DNA of 64,000 nucleotides from G963662675 sp963662675 (GTDB lineage Bacteria; Bacteroidota; Bacteroidia; Bacteroidales; Prolixibacteraceae): positions 868,001 to 932,000 of the forward strand of contig CAXXHP010000004.1 in NCBI GenBank assembly GCA_963662675.2, written 5' to 3'. A model generated the notes under the pieces. That model saw nothing but the letters and a program-made list of their open reading frames with translations, was not told the origin of the DNA and searched no databases. The stretch's first letter is position 1; the number at the start of each line of letters is the position of its first letter. The position numbers and the translations under genes were made by a program. Shown in pieces: positions 53,390 through 61,785 of the stretch.

Positions 53390-54766
53390 CTAGATGTAAG
53401 CATTAATTTGATATAAAATAAATACAATTGCAAAACTGACTAGGGCAATAATAACCGTCATCATCGTCCATGACCGGAAAGTTTCTTTTTCAGTAATTCC
53501 AAAATAGCGATTAACTAACCAAAAGCCACTATCATTAACATGAGAGAAAATAGTTGCCCCGGCAGCCACAGCAATAACAAGCAATGCCGTTTGAAAAGAA
53601 CTCATTGGAATATTGGCAACCAAGGAAGCTGTCATTCCAGCCGAGGTGATCATTGCAACAGTTGAAGACCCCTGAATGATGCGAATTATTGCGGCTACAA
53701 TAAATGCAAAGATAACTGGCGACCCCAAAGAACCTGACATATAAGAAGCCAGCATTTCCCCTGCACCAGTACTGATTAGCATTTGTTTAAATACGCCACC
53801 TGCACCAGTAAGTAATATAATAATGCCCGCAGGAGCTAATGAATTAGATGTTATTTTCAATAATTGATCCTTGGTAAAGCCCCTTTTGATGCCTAAAAAA
53901 AACCAAGCTAAAATATTGGCAAAAATTAAAGCAGTGAATGGATCTCCAATAAATGAAAGAAGTTCTTTTGTAGATTCTGACAAATTAAAAATGGCACCCA
54001 ATTGGCTGTTTGAAACAGTATTCAATACGATTAAGAGTATTGGGGTAAGAATAATTACACCAATTAATCCGATAGGTGGAGGATTGACTTCCGATTCTTC
54101 CTTTTCAAAAAAATCAGGAATACCTACATGGATTTTCTTTGAAATGTATTTACCAAACAAAGGTCCAGCAATAATTGCAGCCGGAATACCAACAAGAATT
54201 CCTAATAAGATGACCCACCCTAAATCGGCTCCTAGTATATCTGCAACGGCAATTGGACCTGGTGTAGGCGGAATAAAACTATGTGTAATGGCAAGTCCGG
54301 CCAACAAAGGAATGCCATAAATGAGCAGTGATTTTCCCGTTCTTTTCTGCAATGAGTAAATCAGAGGAACCAAAATAATAAAGGCCACATCAAAAAATAC
54401 AGGTATGGCAACAATGAAACCTGTTAGCATTAATGCCCATGATGCATTTTTTTCACCAAATTTTTTCAACAAAAATGAAGCAATTGCCTTTGCCCCACCC
54501 GATTGCTCCAGAATTGCCCCAAACAAAGCCCCCAAACCAACCACAGTTGCAACAAAACCTAAGGTATCTCCCATCCCCACTTTCATGATGTCAATAATCA
54601 TTAATGGCGGAATTCCTGAAATAATGCCAACAGCCATGCTGGCAATCAGTAACGATAAAAATGCTTGAATTTTAAAATAAAGAATCAGGAATAATAAGAT
54701 GCATATTCCTACTAATACTCCAACCAAAACAAAATCAAGGTTTAATGTCAATTCTGAGCTTTCCAT
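53390..54766 (-). CDS. gntT: Gluconate:H+ symporter (GntP family)
   Basis: 458 residues and about 12-14 membrane helices, the usual size of GntP/GntT permeases. Family marks: GGAKAIASFLLKKFGEKNAS, THSFIPPTPGPIAVADILGA, LLTGAGGVFKQMLISTGAGE, GSSTVAMITSAG and SHVNDSGFWLVNRYFG near the end. It takes up gluconate or a related sugar acid. The gene starts 12 nt after the gluconokinase stop. Confidence 0.95.
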   Translation of the reverse strand: MESSELTLNLDFVLVGVLVGICILLFLILYFKIQAFLSLLIASMAVGIISGIPPLMIIDIMKVGMGDTLGFVATVVGLGALFGAILEQSGGAKAIASFLLKKFGEKNASWALMLTGFIVAIPVFFDVAFIILVPLIYSLQKRTGKSLLIYGIPLLAGLAITHSFIPPTPGPIAVADILGADLGWVILLGILVGIPAAIIAGPLFGKYISKKIHVGIPDFFEKEESEVNPPPIGLIGVIILTPILLIVLNTVSNSQLGAIFNLSESTKELLSFIGDPFTALIFANILAWFFLGIKRGFTKDQLLKITSNSLAPAGIIILLTGAGGVFKQMLISTGAGEMLASYMSGSLGSPVIFAFIVAAIIRIIQGSSTVAMITSAGMTASLVANIPMSSFQTALLVIAVAAGATIFSHVNDSGFWLVNRYFGITEKETFRSWTMMTVIIALVSFAIVFILYQINAYI

Positions 54767-54778
54767 ATAATAGAGATG

Positions 54779-55261
54779 TTACTTATTCTGTTTCAAAATC
54801 GCTTCAATGATATCCTCTGGTGTTGCTGAGATATCAATGTGTAATCCATTTTCAGGCACTTCAAGGGTATTGAACTGTGATTGTAAAAGTTCTGTAGAGA
54901 AGAAGTGTCCGGTGCGCTCTTCAATTCTTTTTTTTATCAGATCGAAAGTGCCGGACATGAAGATCCAGCATATTTTTTCATCAGGTAAAGCCGACAAAAT
55001 ATCCCTGTATGATTTTTTTAAAGCCGAGCAGGCCAAAACTCCCCCCCCATTGTGTTCCCAAACCGGAATTTCATTTGCAATAGATTTAAGCCACGGGAAA
55101 CGGTCTTGATCATTTAGGGGAATGCCTTTACTCATCTTCAATTTATTTTCTTCAGGGTGAAAATCATCGGCATCATAAAATGGAAGATTCAAATGTTTTG
55201 CAAGAAGTTGTCCAACCGTTGTTTTACCACTTCCTGACACACCTGTAATTATATAAATCAT
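54779..55261 (-). CDS. gntK: Gluconokinase
   Basis: 160 residues from MIYIITGVSGSGKTTVGQLL (55261), near the 165-175 of the family; the frame is open to 55423 with possible Met at 55285. P-loop GVSGSGKTT at 7-15, then YDADDFHPEENKLKMSKGIP and LNDQDRFPWL, the substrate and lid motifs of GntK/IdnK, and CSALKKSYRDIL. It makes 6-phosphogluconate for the Entner-Doudoroff or pentose phosphate route. Transcribed with gntT. Confidence 0.93.
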   Translation of the reverse strand: MIYIITGVSGSGKTTVGQLLAKHLNLPFYDADDFHPEENKLKMSKGIPLNDQDRFPWLKSIANEIPVWEHNGGGVLACSALKKSYRDILSALPDEKICWIFMSGTFDLIKKRIEERTGHFFSTELLQSQFNTLEVPENGLHIDISATPEDIIEAILKQNK

Positions 55262-55428
55262 ATTGTCGGTTTTAGTTGAATTCATGCAATATAATAAATA
55301 ATGATTTGCTTTTCGATTGCACGAATCATCTGAATAAATCTGATTTGAAGAAGGTTCTTCTGAAATGACTTTAGTCTTACTAAAAGACCATAACAAAAAA
55401 AGCTTATCTATTGAAAGCTTCACACGCT

Positions 55429-55459
55429 ACGTATTTGTATTTTTACAGACAGCAAATAC
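55429..55459. promoter_or_regulatory. Inverted repeat between gntK and the NUDIX gene
   Basis: CGTATTTG (55429-55436) and CAAATACG (55452-55459), perfect 8-bp arms with a 15-nt spacer, in the divergent spacer 19 nt before the NUDIX start. Candidate operator for one or both directions; no regulator gene adjoins it. Confidence 0.4.
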
Positions 55460-55477
55460 GAATTAGATATCACTTTT

Positions 55478-56005
55478 ATGTTTTCAAATTCACACCCGAT
55501 AACCGTTTTTAAACATTGCCCCCAATGTGGTTCTTCCGATTTTCAAACGATTAATGAACGCGCAAAAAAATGTACAGCATGCCTATTTACCTACTACTTT
55601 AACGCAGCGGCAGCAGTAGCAGCAATCATTTTCAATAATGAAGGGAAATTGCTTTTTACCCGGCGTGCCATACAGCCTCACAAAGGGATGCTTGACCTTC
55701 CCGGTGGTTTTGTAGACCATATGGAAACAGCAGAAGAGGCTCTTTGCCGCGAGCTCAATGAAGAGCTTGGAGTTACAGTAACTGAATTAGAATACTTTTG
55801 CTCATTCCCTAATGAATACCCATATTCAGGGCTTTCAGTATTCACGCTTGATCTGGCATTCAAAGTTAAAATCAGTTCTTTAAGTAATATGAAAGCCATG
55901 GATGATATTTCCGGCTTTGAATTCTATTATCCAGAAGAAATAAATCTAGATGAATTGCCATCCATCTCCATGAGAAAAATCATTCAAAAACTTAACGGAA
56001 ATTAA
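55478..56005 (+). CDS. NUDIX hydrolase with N-terminal zinc ribbon
   Basis: 175 residues. Zinc ribbon at about 13-36 (CPQCGSSDF then CTACLFTYY), followed by a NUDIX fold with the full box GGFVDHMETAEEALC then RELNEELGV (GX5EX7REUXEEXGU complete). Zinc-ribbon NUDIX proteins resemble NudC/NADH pyrophosphatase or ADP-sugar hydrolases, but the NADH-specific SQPWPFPxS mark is absent, so the substrate is open. Followed 23 nt on by the aminopeptidase P gene. Confidence 0.92.
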   Translation: MFSNSHPITVFKHCPQCGSSDFQTINERAKKCTACLFTYYFNAAAAVAAIIFNNEGKLLFTRRAIQPHKGMLDLPGGFVDHMETAEEALCRELNEELGVTVTELEYFCSFPNEYPYSGLSVFTLDLAFKVKISSLSNMKAMDDISGFEFYYPEEINLDELPSISMRKIIQKLNGN

Positions 56006-56028
56006 TTATTTCTAAAAACCAGAATTGC

Positions 56029-57810
56029 ATGAAACAAATAATAAAGGAGCGAATAGATAAACTTCGTCAGCAAATGAAATTAGCCGGAGTAAATGCTTGG
56101 TATATATCCGGAACTGATCCGCACCAAAGTGAATATTTGGCTGAACATTGGCAGGCACGTAGTTTCATTTCTGGCTTTACCGGCTCGGCAGGGATAGTGG
56201 TCATTACTGAAAAAGAAATCGTCTTATGGACTGACTCCAGATATTTTTTGCAGGCTGAACAGGAACTGGCAGGAACCGAAATTCAATTAATGAAAATGAA
56301 AACAGAGGGCACTCTCTGCCCCGGAGAATGGCTTGGAATAGTGCTTGATACAGGTAATGTGATTGGCGTAGACTCCTCCTTTATGTCCATTTCCCAGTAT
56401 GAAAGTTTCAAGTTGGACATACAGAAGTACAAGTTACAATTAAAACATACCGGTGATTTACTTGCATCTATTTGGGGCGATCGGCCACCACTACCAGACC
56501 AGCAAGTATATGAACATGAATTGAAATTTGCCGGATTAAGCAGAATTGAAAAGATTGCTAAAATTAGAACTGAAATCAGCAATAACAATGCCGATGCTAC
56601 GCTAATCACAGCACTAGATGATCTGGCCTGGACCTTTAATCTACGAGGGGAAGATGTAGATTTCAACCCAGTATTTATTGGTTTTGGGTTTATCTCCCTT
56701 TCAGAGATAATTTTATTTATCAATTTGAATAAAATCCCGGTTAACATTCAGCAAAAATTAAAAAATGACGGCATTTCAATCCTTCCATATGAAGCTATTT
56801 ATGAAGAATTAAAAATATTCTCTGGAACATTAATGATTGATCCCGACAGGGCAAACCAAGCCTTAATTGACTCCTTGTCTGATTTGGTGAAAATAGTTTA
56901 TACGATTTCTGTACCAACCATGCTCAAATCAATCAAATCAGAGAAAGAGCTAAAACACATCCGTGAAACCATGCGCAAGGATGGTATTGCGATGATTGAA
57001 TTCTTATTTTGGCTTTATCAAACGGTTAAGAAACAACGAGTAACCGAATACGACATCGCTCAAAAGCTTGATTATTTCAGATCACTACAAGAAGGATACA
57101 AAGGAGCCAGTTTCTTCCCTATCGTTGGGTATAAACAGAATGGTGCCATCATTCATCGTTCAGTTACACCAGCAACTGCTGATGTTGTAAATAAAGAAGG
57201 GATGTTGCTGTTCGATTCTGGAGGTCAATATCTATCAGGAACAACAGACATTACACGCACAATATCACTTGGGGAAACGACCCAACAACAGCGGATGGAT
57301 TTCACCCTTGTTTTAAAAGGAATGATCGCCATTTCAAAGGCCAGATTCCCTTCAGGCACCAGAGGATGTAACCTTGATATACTGGCGCGCAAAGCACTTT
57401 GGGAAAATGGGTTGAATTATGGACATGGAACAAGTCATGGCATTGGATATTTTTTGAATGTGCATGAAGGGCCGGCAAATATTCGTCAAGAATTCAACGA
57501 ACATTCAATCAAACCGGGCATGGTACTTTCCAATGAACCCGGATGTTATCGGGAAGGTCAATATGGTATAAGAATAGAAAATGTAATTGCTTGTAAGATG
57601 CAGGAAAAAACGCAGTTCGGACAATTCTATGGCTTTGAAACACTCACCATCTGCCCGATTGATATAAATTTAATTGACATCAATCTGTTAAACGCAGACG
57701 AAACAATATGGGTCAATGAATACCACCAAAGGTGTTTCAATGAATTATCGCCATTTTTGAATGATGAAAAAAAACATTTTCTGGGAAAGATCACCCAAAA
57801 ATTAGGATAA
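56029..57810 (+). CDS. Aminopeptidase P family Xaa-Pro peptidase (M24)
   Basis: 593 residues, the long form with two creatinase-like N-terminal domains (about 5-135 and 155-300) and a pita-bread M24 catalytic domain (about 310-530). Metal ligands are seen in LLFDSGGQYLSGTTDITRTI (two Asp), HGTSHGIGYFLNVHEGP (His), SNEPGCYREGQYGIRIENV (two Glu). C-terminal M24C domain about 535-593 with FETLTICPID. It removes an N-terminal residue before proline. No signal peptide, so cytosolic. Confidence 0.95.
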   Translation: MKQIIKERIDKLRQQMKLAGVNAWYISGTDPHQSEYLAEHWQARSFISGFTGSAGIVVITEKEIVLWTDSRYFLQAEQELAGTEIQLMKMKTEGTLCPGEWLGIVLDTGNVIGVDSSFMSISQYESFKLDIQKYKLQLKHTGDLLASIWGDRPPLPDQQVYEHELKFAGLSRIEKIAKIRTEISNNNADATLITALDDLAWTFNLRGEDVDFNPVFIGFGFISLSEIILFINLNKIPVNIQQKLKNDGISILPYEAIYEELKIFSGTLMIDPDRANQALIDSLSDLVKIVYTISVPTMLKSIKSEKELKHIRETMRKDGIAMIEFLFWLYQTVKKQRVTEYDIAQKLDYFRSLQEGYKGASFFPIVGYKQNGAIIHRSVTPATADVVNKEGMLLFDSGGQYLSGTTDITRTISLGETTQQQRMDFTLVLKGMIAISKARFPSGTRGCNLDILARKALWENGLNYGHGTSHGIGYFLNVHEGPANIRQEFNEHSIKPGMVLSNEPGCYREGQYGIRIENVIACKMQEKTQFGQFYGFETLTICPIDINLIDINLLNADETIWVNEYHQRCFNELSPFLNDEKKHFLGKITQKLG

Positions 57811-57836
57811 AAAAAACGCCGGCGTAATAGCCGGCG
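57809..57836 (-). terminator. Rho-independent terminator of rho
   Basis: Perfect GC-rich stem CGCCGGC / GCCGGCG (57817-57823 with 57830-57836, 6-nt loop), followed by eight T on the minus strand. It lies 29 nt after the rho stop; on the plus strand it overlaps the end of the peptidase gene but has no T run. Confidence 0.9.
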
Positions 57837-57865
57837 CAATATATAAAGTAGTGTACAAACAATTT

Positions 57866-59584
57866 TTAGTCTCTACCCATTGAGATCAAAAACTCTTCAA
57901 TAGATTCCGTTCTCATCAAACGATCTTTTATAAATTCCATCGCTTCATTTGAGTTCATGTCAGCCAAATAATTTCTCAAAATCCAAACCTTGTCCATCAT
58001 TGCTTTTGACAACAACAGATCCTCACGGCGTGTACTTGAAGAAATAATATCCACAGCAGGGAAAATACGTTTATTAGAAAGTTTACGATCAAGCTGAAGT
58101 TCCATGTTACCCGTACCTTTGAATTCTTCAAAGATAACTTCATCCATTTTCGATCCAGTTTCTGTAAGTGCAGTAGCAAGGATAGTAAGTGAACCACCAT
58201 CTTCAATATTACGTGCAGCACCAAAGAAACGCTTTGGTTTGTGAAGGGCATTAGCATCAACACCACCGGATAATACTTTACCTGAAGCAGGCGAAACAGT
58301 GTTATAGGCACGTGCCAAACGAGTAATTGAATCAAGCAAAATGACTACATCATGACCACATTCCACCAAACGTTTCGCTTTTTCCAGCACCATATTTGCC
58401 ACTCTAACATGACGATCAGCTGGTTCATCAAAAGTAGATGAGATGACTTCGGCATTAACGCTACGAGCCATGTCCGTTACCTCTTCCGGACGTTCATCAA
58501 TCAACAAAACAATCATGTAAACTTCAGGATTGTTAGCCGCAATAGCATTTGCAACCTCTTTAAGCAACATGGTTTTTCCTGTTTTTGGCTGAGCCACAAT
58601 CAATCCACGTTGTCCTTTCCCAATTGGAGCAAATAAGTCGACAACACGAGTCGACATATTATCATGTCCATTTCCGGTTAGGTTAAACTTCTCATCTGGG
58701 AAAAGTGGCGTTAAATGATCAAAAGGAACACGATCACGAATGTAATCGGGAGTACGTCCATTAATTTCCAACACCTTAATCAAAGGAAAATATTTCTCTC
58801 CTTCTTTCGGCGGGCGAATAGTACCGTTAACCGTATCTCCTGTTTTTAATCCAAACAGTTTTATTTGAGATTGAGAAACATAAATATCATCTGGCGAATT
58901 CAGGTAATTATAATCAGAAGAACGCAGAAATCCATATCCATCGGGCATAATTTCCAACACACCAGTGTTTGTTATGATTCCCTCAAATTCATATGCCTTC
59001 TCGTTGCTATGTTTTTGTCTGTTTTGACCTTGTTGGTTATCCCATTTTGGATGCTTACCTCTACGAGAATCCGGTTTATTGTCCTTCGGAACTTCTCGTT
59101 GTGGCTGCTCTTTTTTCACCTCAATATTTTCCTCTTTGGAACCCTTGTCGGGTGCTGAAAGAGTTACTTTGAGGTCTTTCTTCTCAACCGAAGATTCCTT
59201 CTCGTTTTCAGCACTGGCAACTTCCGGTTTCTCAACTTCTTGTTTTTCTTTTGATTTTTTAAAATCAAAAGCAGAAGTAGTTTTAAGAGTAATGCTAGTA
59301 CGACGGCGCCTTTGTGGCTTCTCTTCATCAGAAGAGGAATCTTCAATACTCGCTTGTTCTTTGTTCTTCTTTTGAATATTCAAACCTGAAGAGTGAGTAC
59401 TCTTTTTTGATTTTTCCTTTGAACTGTCAGGTTTGCGCTCAGACGCTAGAATGGCCTGTGTGTCTAGAATTTTATAAATAAGGTCTTGCTTCTTGTAAGA
59501 CTCAACCTTTGTGATCTTAAGCTCTTTAGCTATTTCCCGAAGATCAGGAAGTAACTTTCGGCTTAACTCAATAATATCATACAT
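57866..59584 (-). CDS. rho: Transcription termination factor Rho with long charged insertion
   Basis: 572 residues against about 420 in E. coli. Rho_N helical domain at 1-45 (IIELSRKLLPDLREIAKELK), then about 150 residues rich in Lys, Glu, Ser and Gln with no hydrophobic core, then the cold-shock RNA-binding domain (TNTGVLEIMPDGYGFLRSSD) and the RecA-like ATPase with Walker A VAQPKTGKTM (about 331-340) and Walker B DVVILLDSITRLARAY. Hexameric helicase ending RNA synthesis. The disordered insertion is typical of Bacteroidetes Rho; in Bacteroides it is reported to drive condensate formation. Confidence 0.97.
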   Translation of the reverse strand: MYDIIELSRKLLPDLREIAKELKITKVESYKKQDLIYKILDTQAILASERKPDSSKEKSKKSTHSSGLNIQKKNKEQASIEDSSSDEEKPQRRRRTSITLKTTSAFDFKKSKEKQEVEKPEVASAENEKESSVEKKDLKVTLSAPDKGSKEENIEVKKEQPQREVPKDNKPDSRRGKHPKWDNQQGQNRQKHSNEKAYEFEGIITNTGVLEIMPDGYGFLRSSDYNYLNSPDDIYVSQSQIKLFGLKTGDTVNGTIRPPKEGEKYFPLIKVLEINGRTPDYIRDRVPFDHLTPLFPDEKFNLTGNGHDNMSTRVVDLFAPIGKGQRGLIVAQPKTGKTMLLKEVANAIAANNPEVYMIVLLIDERPEEVTDMARSVNAEVISSTFDEPADRHVRVANMVLEKAKRLVECGHDVVILLDSITRLARAYNTVSPASGKVLSGGVDANALHKPKRFFGAARNIEDGGSLTILATALTETGSKMDEVIFEEFKGTGNMELQLDRKLSNKRIFPAVDIISSSTRREDLLLSKAMMDKVWILRNYLADMNSNEAMEFIKDRLMRTESIEEFLISMGRD

Positions 59585-59957
59585 ATTTTGAAATTAATTT
59601 AAAGTCCCAATAAATTATCTGGAGAATTATTTGATAAATAAGGATTACGAAAAATGGATTATGAATTCTTGCGAATTGTTTTGCAATAATAAGTAATAAG
59701 TACATATAACCCAAAAAAATATTTTTTTTTTGAGTTTTTCACGGGTCAAAGTTACATCTTCCTGATTTATAAACCAAAATGTAACAAATTAGCTTACTCA
59801 TGTACGGTGAATATAGTTTCATAAATAATTTAGAGTGTTTCATAAAAATATCAAAAAGAATTTCTAAATTCAAGGCATTAATACCTAATTTCAGCGTTTA
59901 CATTGATAGAGTGGTTTCATAAGTGCGCATTTAATCATTCAAAAAGAGAGAAAACCA
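59585..59957. other. Divergent rho-rpoD spacer (373 nt)
   Basis: AT-rich, no ORF or RNA gene seen. It holds the rho promoter (59747-59778), implying a leader of about 155 nt with a run of A on the rho mRNA, and must hold the rpoD promoter, for which I see no full consensus match. Confidence 0.6.
59747..59778 (-). promoter_or_regulatory. Promoter of rho
   Basis: Minus strand: -33 TTTG (59775-59778), 20-nt spacer, -7 TAACTTTG (59747-59754), a full match to the Bacteroides consensus. The start site would be near 59740, about 155 nt before the rho ATG; such a leader leaves room for self-regulation of rho. Confidence 0.72.
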
Positions 59958-60824
59958 ATGAGGCAACTTAAAATTACGAAACAAGTAACTAACAGGGAAA
60001 CCCTGTCATTAGATAAATATCTTCATGAAATTGGTAAAGTAGAATTACTTACTGCCGACAAAGAGGTTGAATTAGCAAAAAGGATTAAAAAAGATGATCG
60101 TGCTGCTCTAGAGGAATTAATAAAAGCAAACCTTCGTTTTGTTGTTTCAGTTTCAAAGCAATATCAAAACCAAGGTCTTAGTTTACCTGATCTGATTAAT
60201 GAAGGAAATCTTGGATTAATAAAAGCCGCTCAGCGTTTTGATGAAACCCGTGGATTCAAATTTATTTCTTATGCTGTATGGTGGATTCGTCAATCTATAC
60301 TGCAAGCATTGGCTGAACAGGCTCGAATTGTACGCCTTCCACTAAATAAAATTGGATCAATTAACAAGATAAACCGCACCTTCGCAAAATTGGAGCAGGA
60401 ATTTCAAAGGGAACCAACGGCTGCGGAAGTTGCCAAAATTCTTGAGACAACAGCAGAAGTGGTAGAAGATGCCATGAAAGTATCAAACCACCACATTTCT
60501 ATGGATGCGCCTTTGCGGGACGAAGACGACAATAGTCTATATGACATCATGTTGAATGATGAATCACCAAGCCCAGACAACGAACTCATAACAAATTCAT
60601 TAAGAAAAGAAATTGAAAGAACCTTGTCTACACTAGGTGAGCGCGAAGCTGAAATTATAAAATACTATTTTGGTTTAAATGGATACCGCCAACATACTCT
60701 TGAAGAAATAGGTGACGTGTTTGGACTTACACGCGAACGTGTTCGACAAATTAAAGAAAAATCAATAAAAAAGTTGAAAAACAACTACCGTAACCGTTTA
60801 TTAAAAGCTTACCTCGGACAATAA
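59958..60824 (+). CDS. rpoD: Primary RNA polymerase sigma factor RpoD (short Bacteroidetes type)
   Basis: 288 residues, lacking region 1.1. Region 1.2 (LSLDKYLHEIGKVELLTADK), region 2 (NLRFVVSVSKQYQNQGLSLP, FDETRGFKFISYAVWWIRQS), region 3 (LPLNKIGSINKINRTFAKLE) and region 4 (YFGLNGYRQHTLEEIGDVFG, LTRERVRQIKEKSIKKLK) are all there. This is the SigA-type factor that reads the TTTG / TAnnTTTG promoters seen in the window. Divergent from rho. Confidence 0.97.
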   Translation: MRQLKITKQVTNRETLSLDKYLHEIGKVELLTADKEVELAKRIKKDDRAALEELIKANLRFVVSVSKQYQNQGLSLPDLINEGNLGLIKAAQRFDETRGFKFISYAVWWIRQSILQALAEQARIVRLPLNKIGSINKINRTFAKLEQEFQREPTAAEVAKILETTAEVVEDAMKVSNHHISMDAPLRDEDDNSLYDIMLNDESPSPDNELITNSLRKEIERTLSTLGEREAEIIKYYFGLNGYRQHTLEEIGDVFGLTRERVRQIKEKSIKKLKNNYRNRLLKAYLGQ

Positions 60825-60894
60825 CTACTTATCTCAATTATTTCGCTGTCTGAATTGAAAAGATTATTTTTGAGGGCAAAAATTATTGCATCAT

Positions 60895-61548
60895 ATGAAA
60901 CAACAACTAATTGCCCCCTCTATATTGTCAGCCGACTTTAACAATTTAGGAAAAGACATAGAAATGATAAACAACAGCCAAGCCGATTATATCCACTGCG
61001 ATGTAATGGACGGTGTTTTTGTCCCCAATATTTCGTTTGGTTTTCCAGTGATTCAACAGGTTAAGAAAATTGCAAAAAAACCTCTTGATGTTCACCTGAT
61101 GATTGTCAATCCAGATCAGTTTATTGAATCTTTTAAAAAAGCTGGAGCAGACATACTAACTGTACATTACGAAGCATGCCCCCATCTGCACAGAACCATC
61201 CAACGGATAAAAAACGCAGAAATGAAAGCCAGTGTTTGCCTTAATCCTCACACCCCCATCCATTTATTAGAAGATATCATTTCAGATCTAGACATGGTGC
61301 TCTTAATGTCGGTAAACCCAGGGTTCGGAGGACAGGACTTTATAGAGAACGCATATTCTAAAGTCCGGAAACTTAAAGAGTTAATTGTCTCTAAAAACTC
61401 AAACTGCCTAATCGAAGTTGATGGTGGGGTAAATTTTGACACAGGGAAAAAATTGTATGATGCAGGTGCTGACATCCTGATTTCAGGAAGTTTTATTTTC
61501 AATGCTGAAGATCCCACCTCGGCAATCAATCATTTCAAAGGATTATAA
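60895..61548 (+). CDS. rpe: Ribulose-phosphate 3-epimerase
   Basis: 217 residues from ATG 60895 (a Met three codons upstream is possible). TIM barrel with APSILSADFNNL, HCDVMDGVFVPNISFG, DVHLMIVNPD, SVNPGFGGQDFI and EVDGGVNFDT, holding the catalytic Asp and zinc-binding His residues. It interconverts ribulose 5-phosphate and xylulose 5-phosphate in the pentose phosphate pathway. Its last 19 bp overlap the convergent gene for the small FeoB partner. Confidence 0.95.
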   Translation: MKQQLIAPSILSADFNNLGKDIEMINNSQADYIHCDVMDGVFVPNISFGFPVIQQVKKIAKKPLDVHLMIVNPDQFIESFKKAGADILTVHYEACPHLHRTIQRIKNAEMKASVCLNPHTPIHLLEDIISDLDMVLLMSVNPGFGGQDFIENAYSKVRKLKELIVSKNSNCLIEVDGGVNFDTGKKLYDAGADILISGSFIFNAEDPTSAINHFKGL

Positions 61549-61751
61549 AGGATACGTGAAGGTGCTGATGCAAGAGATGTGTTCGCTACCGGTAAATCAT
61601 GCAAAGCACAACCAGAACTGCATCCTCCACACTTTCCGGATGCAGTTTTTGTTTTTGCATTTGCTAACTGTATTATCAGCTTAAATAGTCTGTAAAATGC
61701 AACTCCAATAGCGGATAAAACGATTATATATGTGATAATTTCCTGAACCAT
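61530..61751 (-). CDS. FeoB-associated Cys-rich membrane protein
   Basis: 73 residues. One N-terminal membrane helix (about 4-28) followed by a Cys-rich segment SGKCGGCSSGCALH. This matches the FeoB-associated family found next to feoB in Bacteroidetes and Firmicutes; it may act as the small third subunit (FeoC-like) of ferrous iron uptake. The gene begins 34 nt after the feoB stop, same strand. The part beyond residue 60, antisense to the end of rpe, looks less conserved. Confidence 0.85.
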   Translation of the reverse strand: MVQEIITYIIVLSAIGVAFYRLFKLIIQLANAKTKTASGKCGGCSSGCALHDLPVANTSLASAPSRILYNPLK

Positions 61752-61785
61752 TTCACATTATTTAAGGAATTTAAGCCTAAATTGT

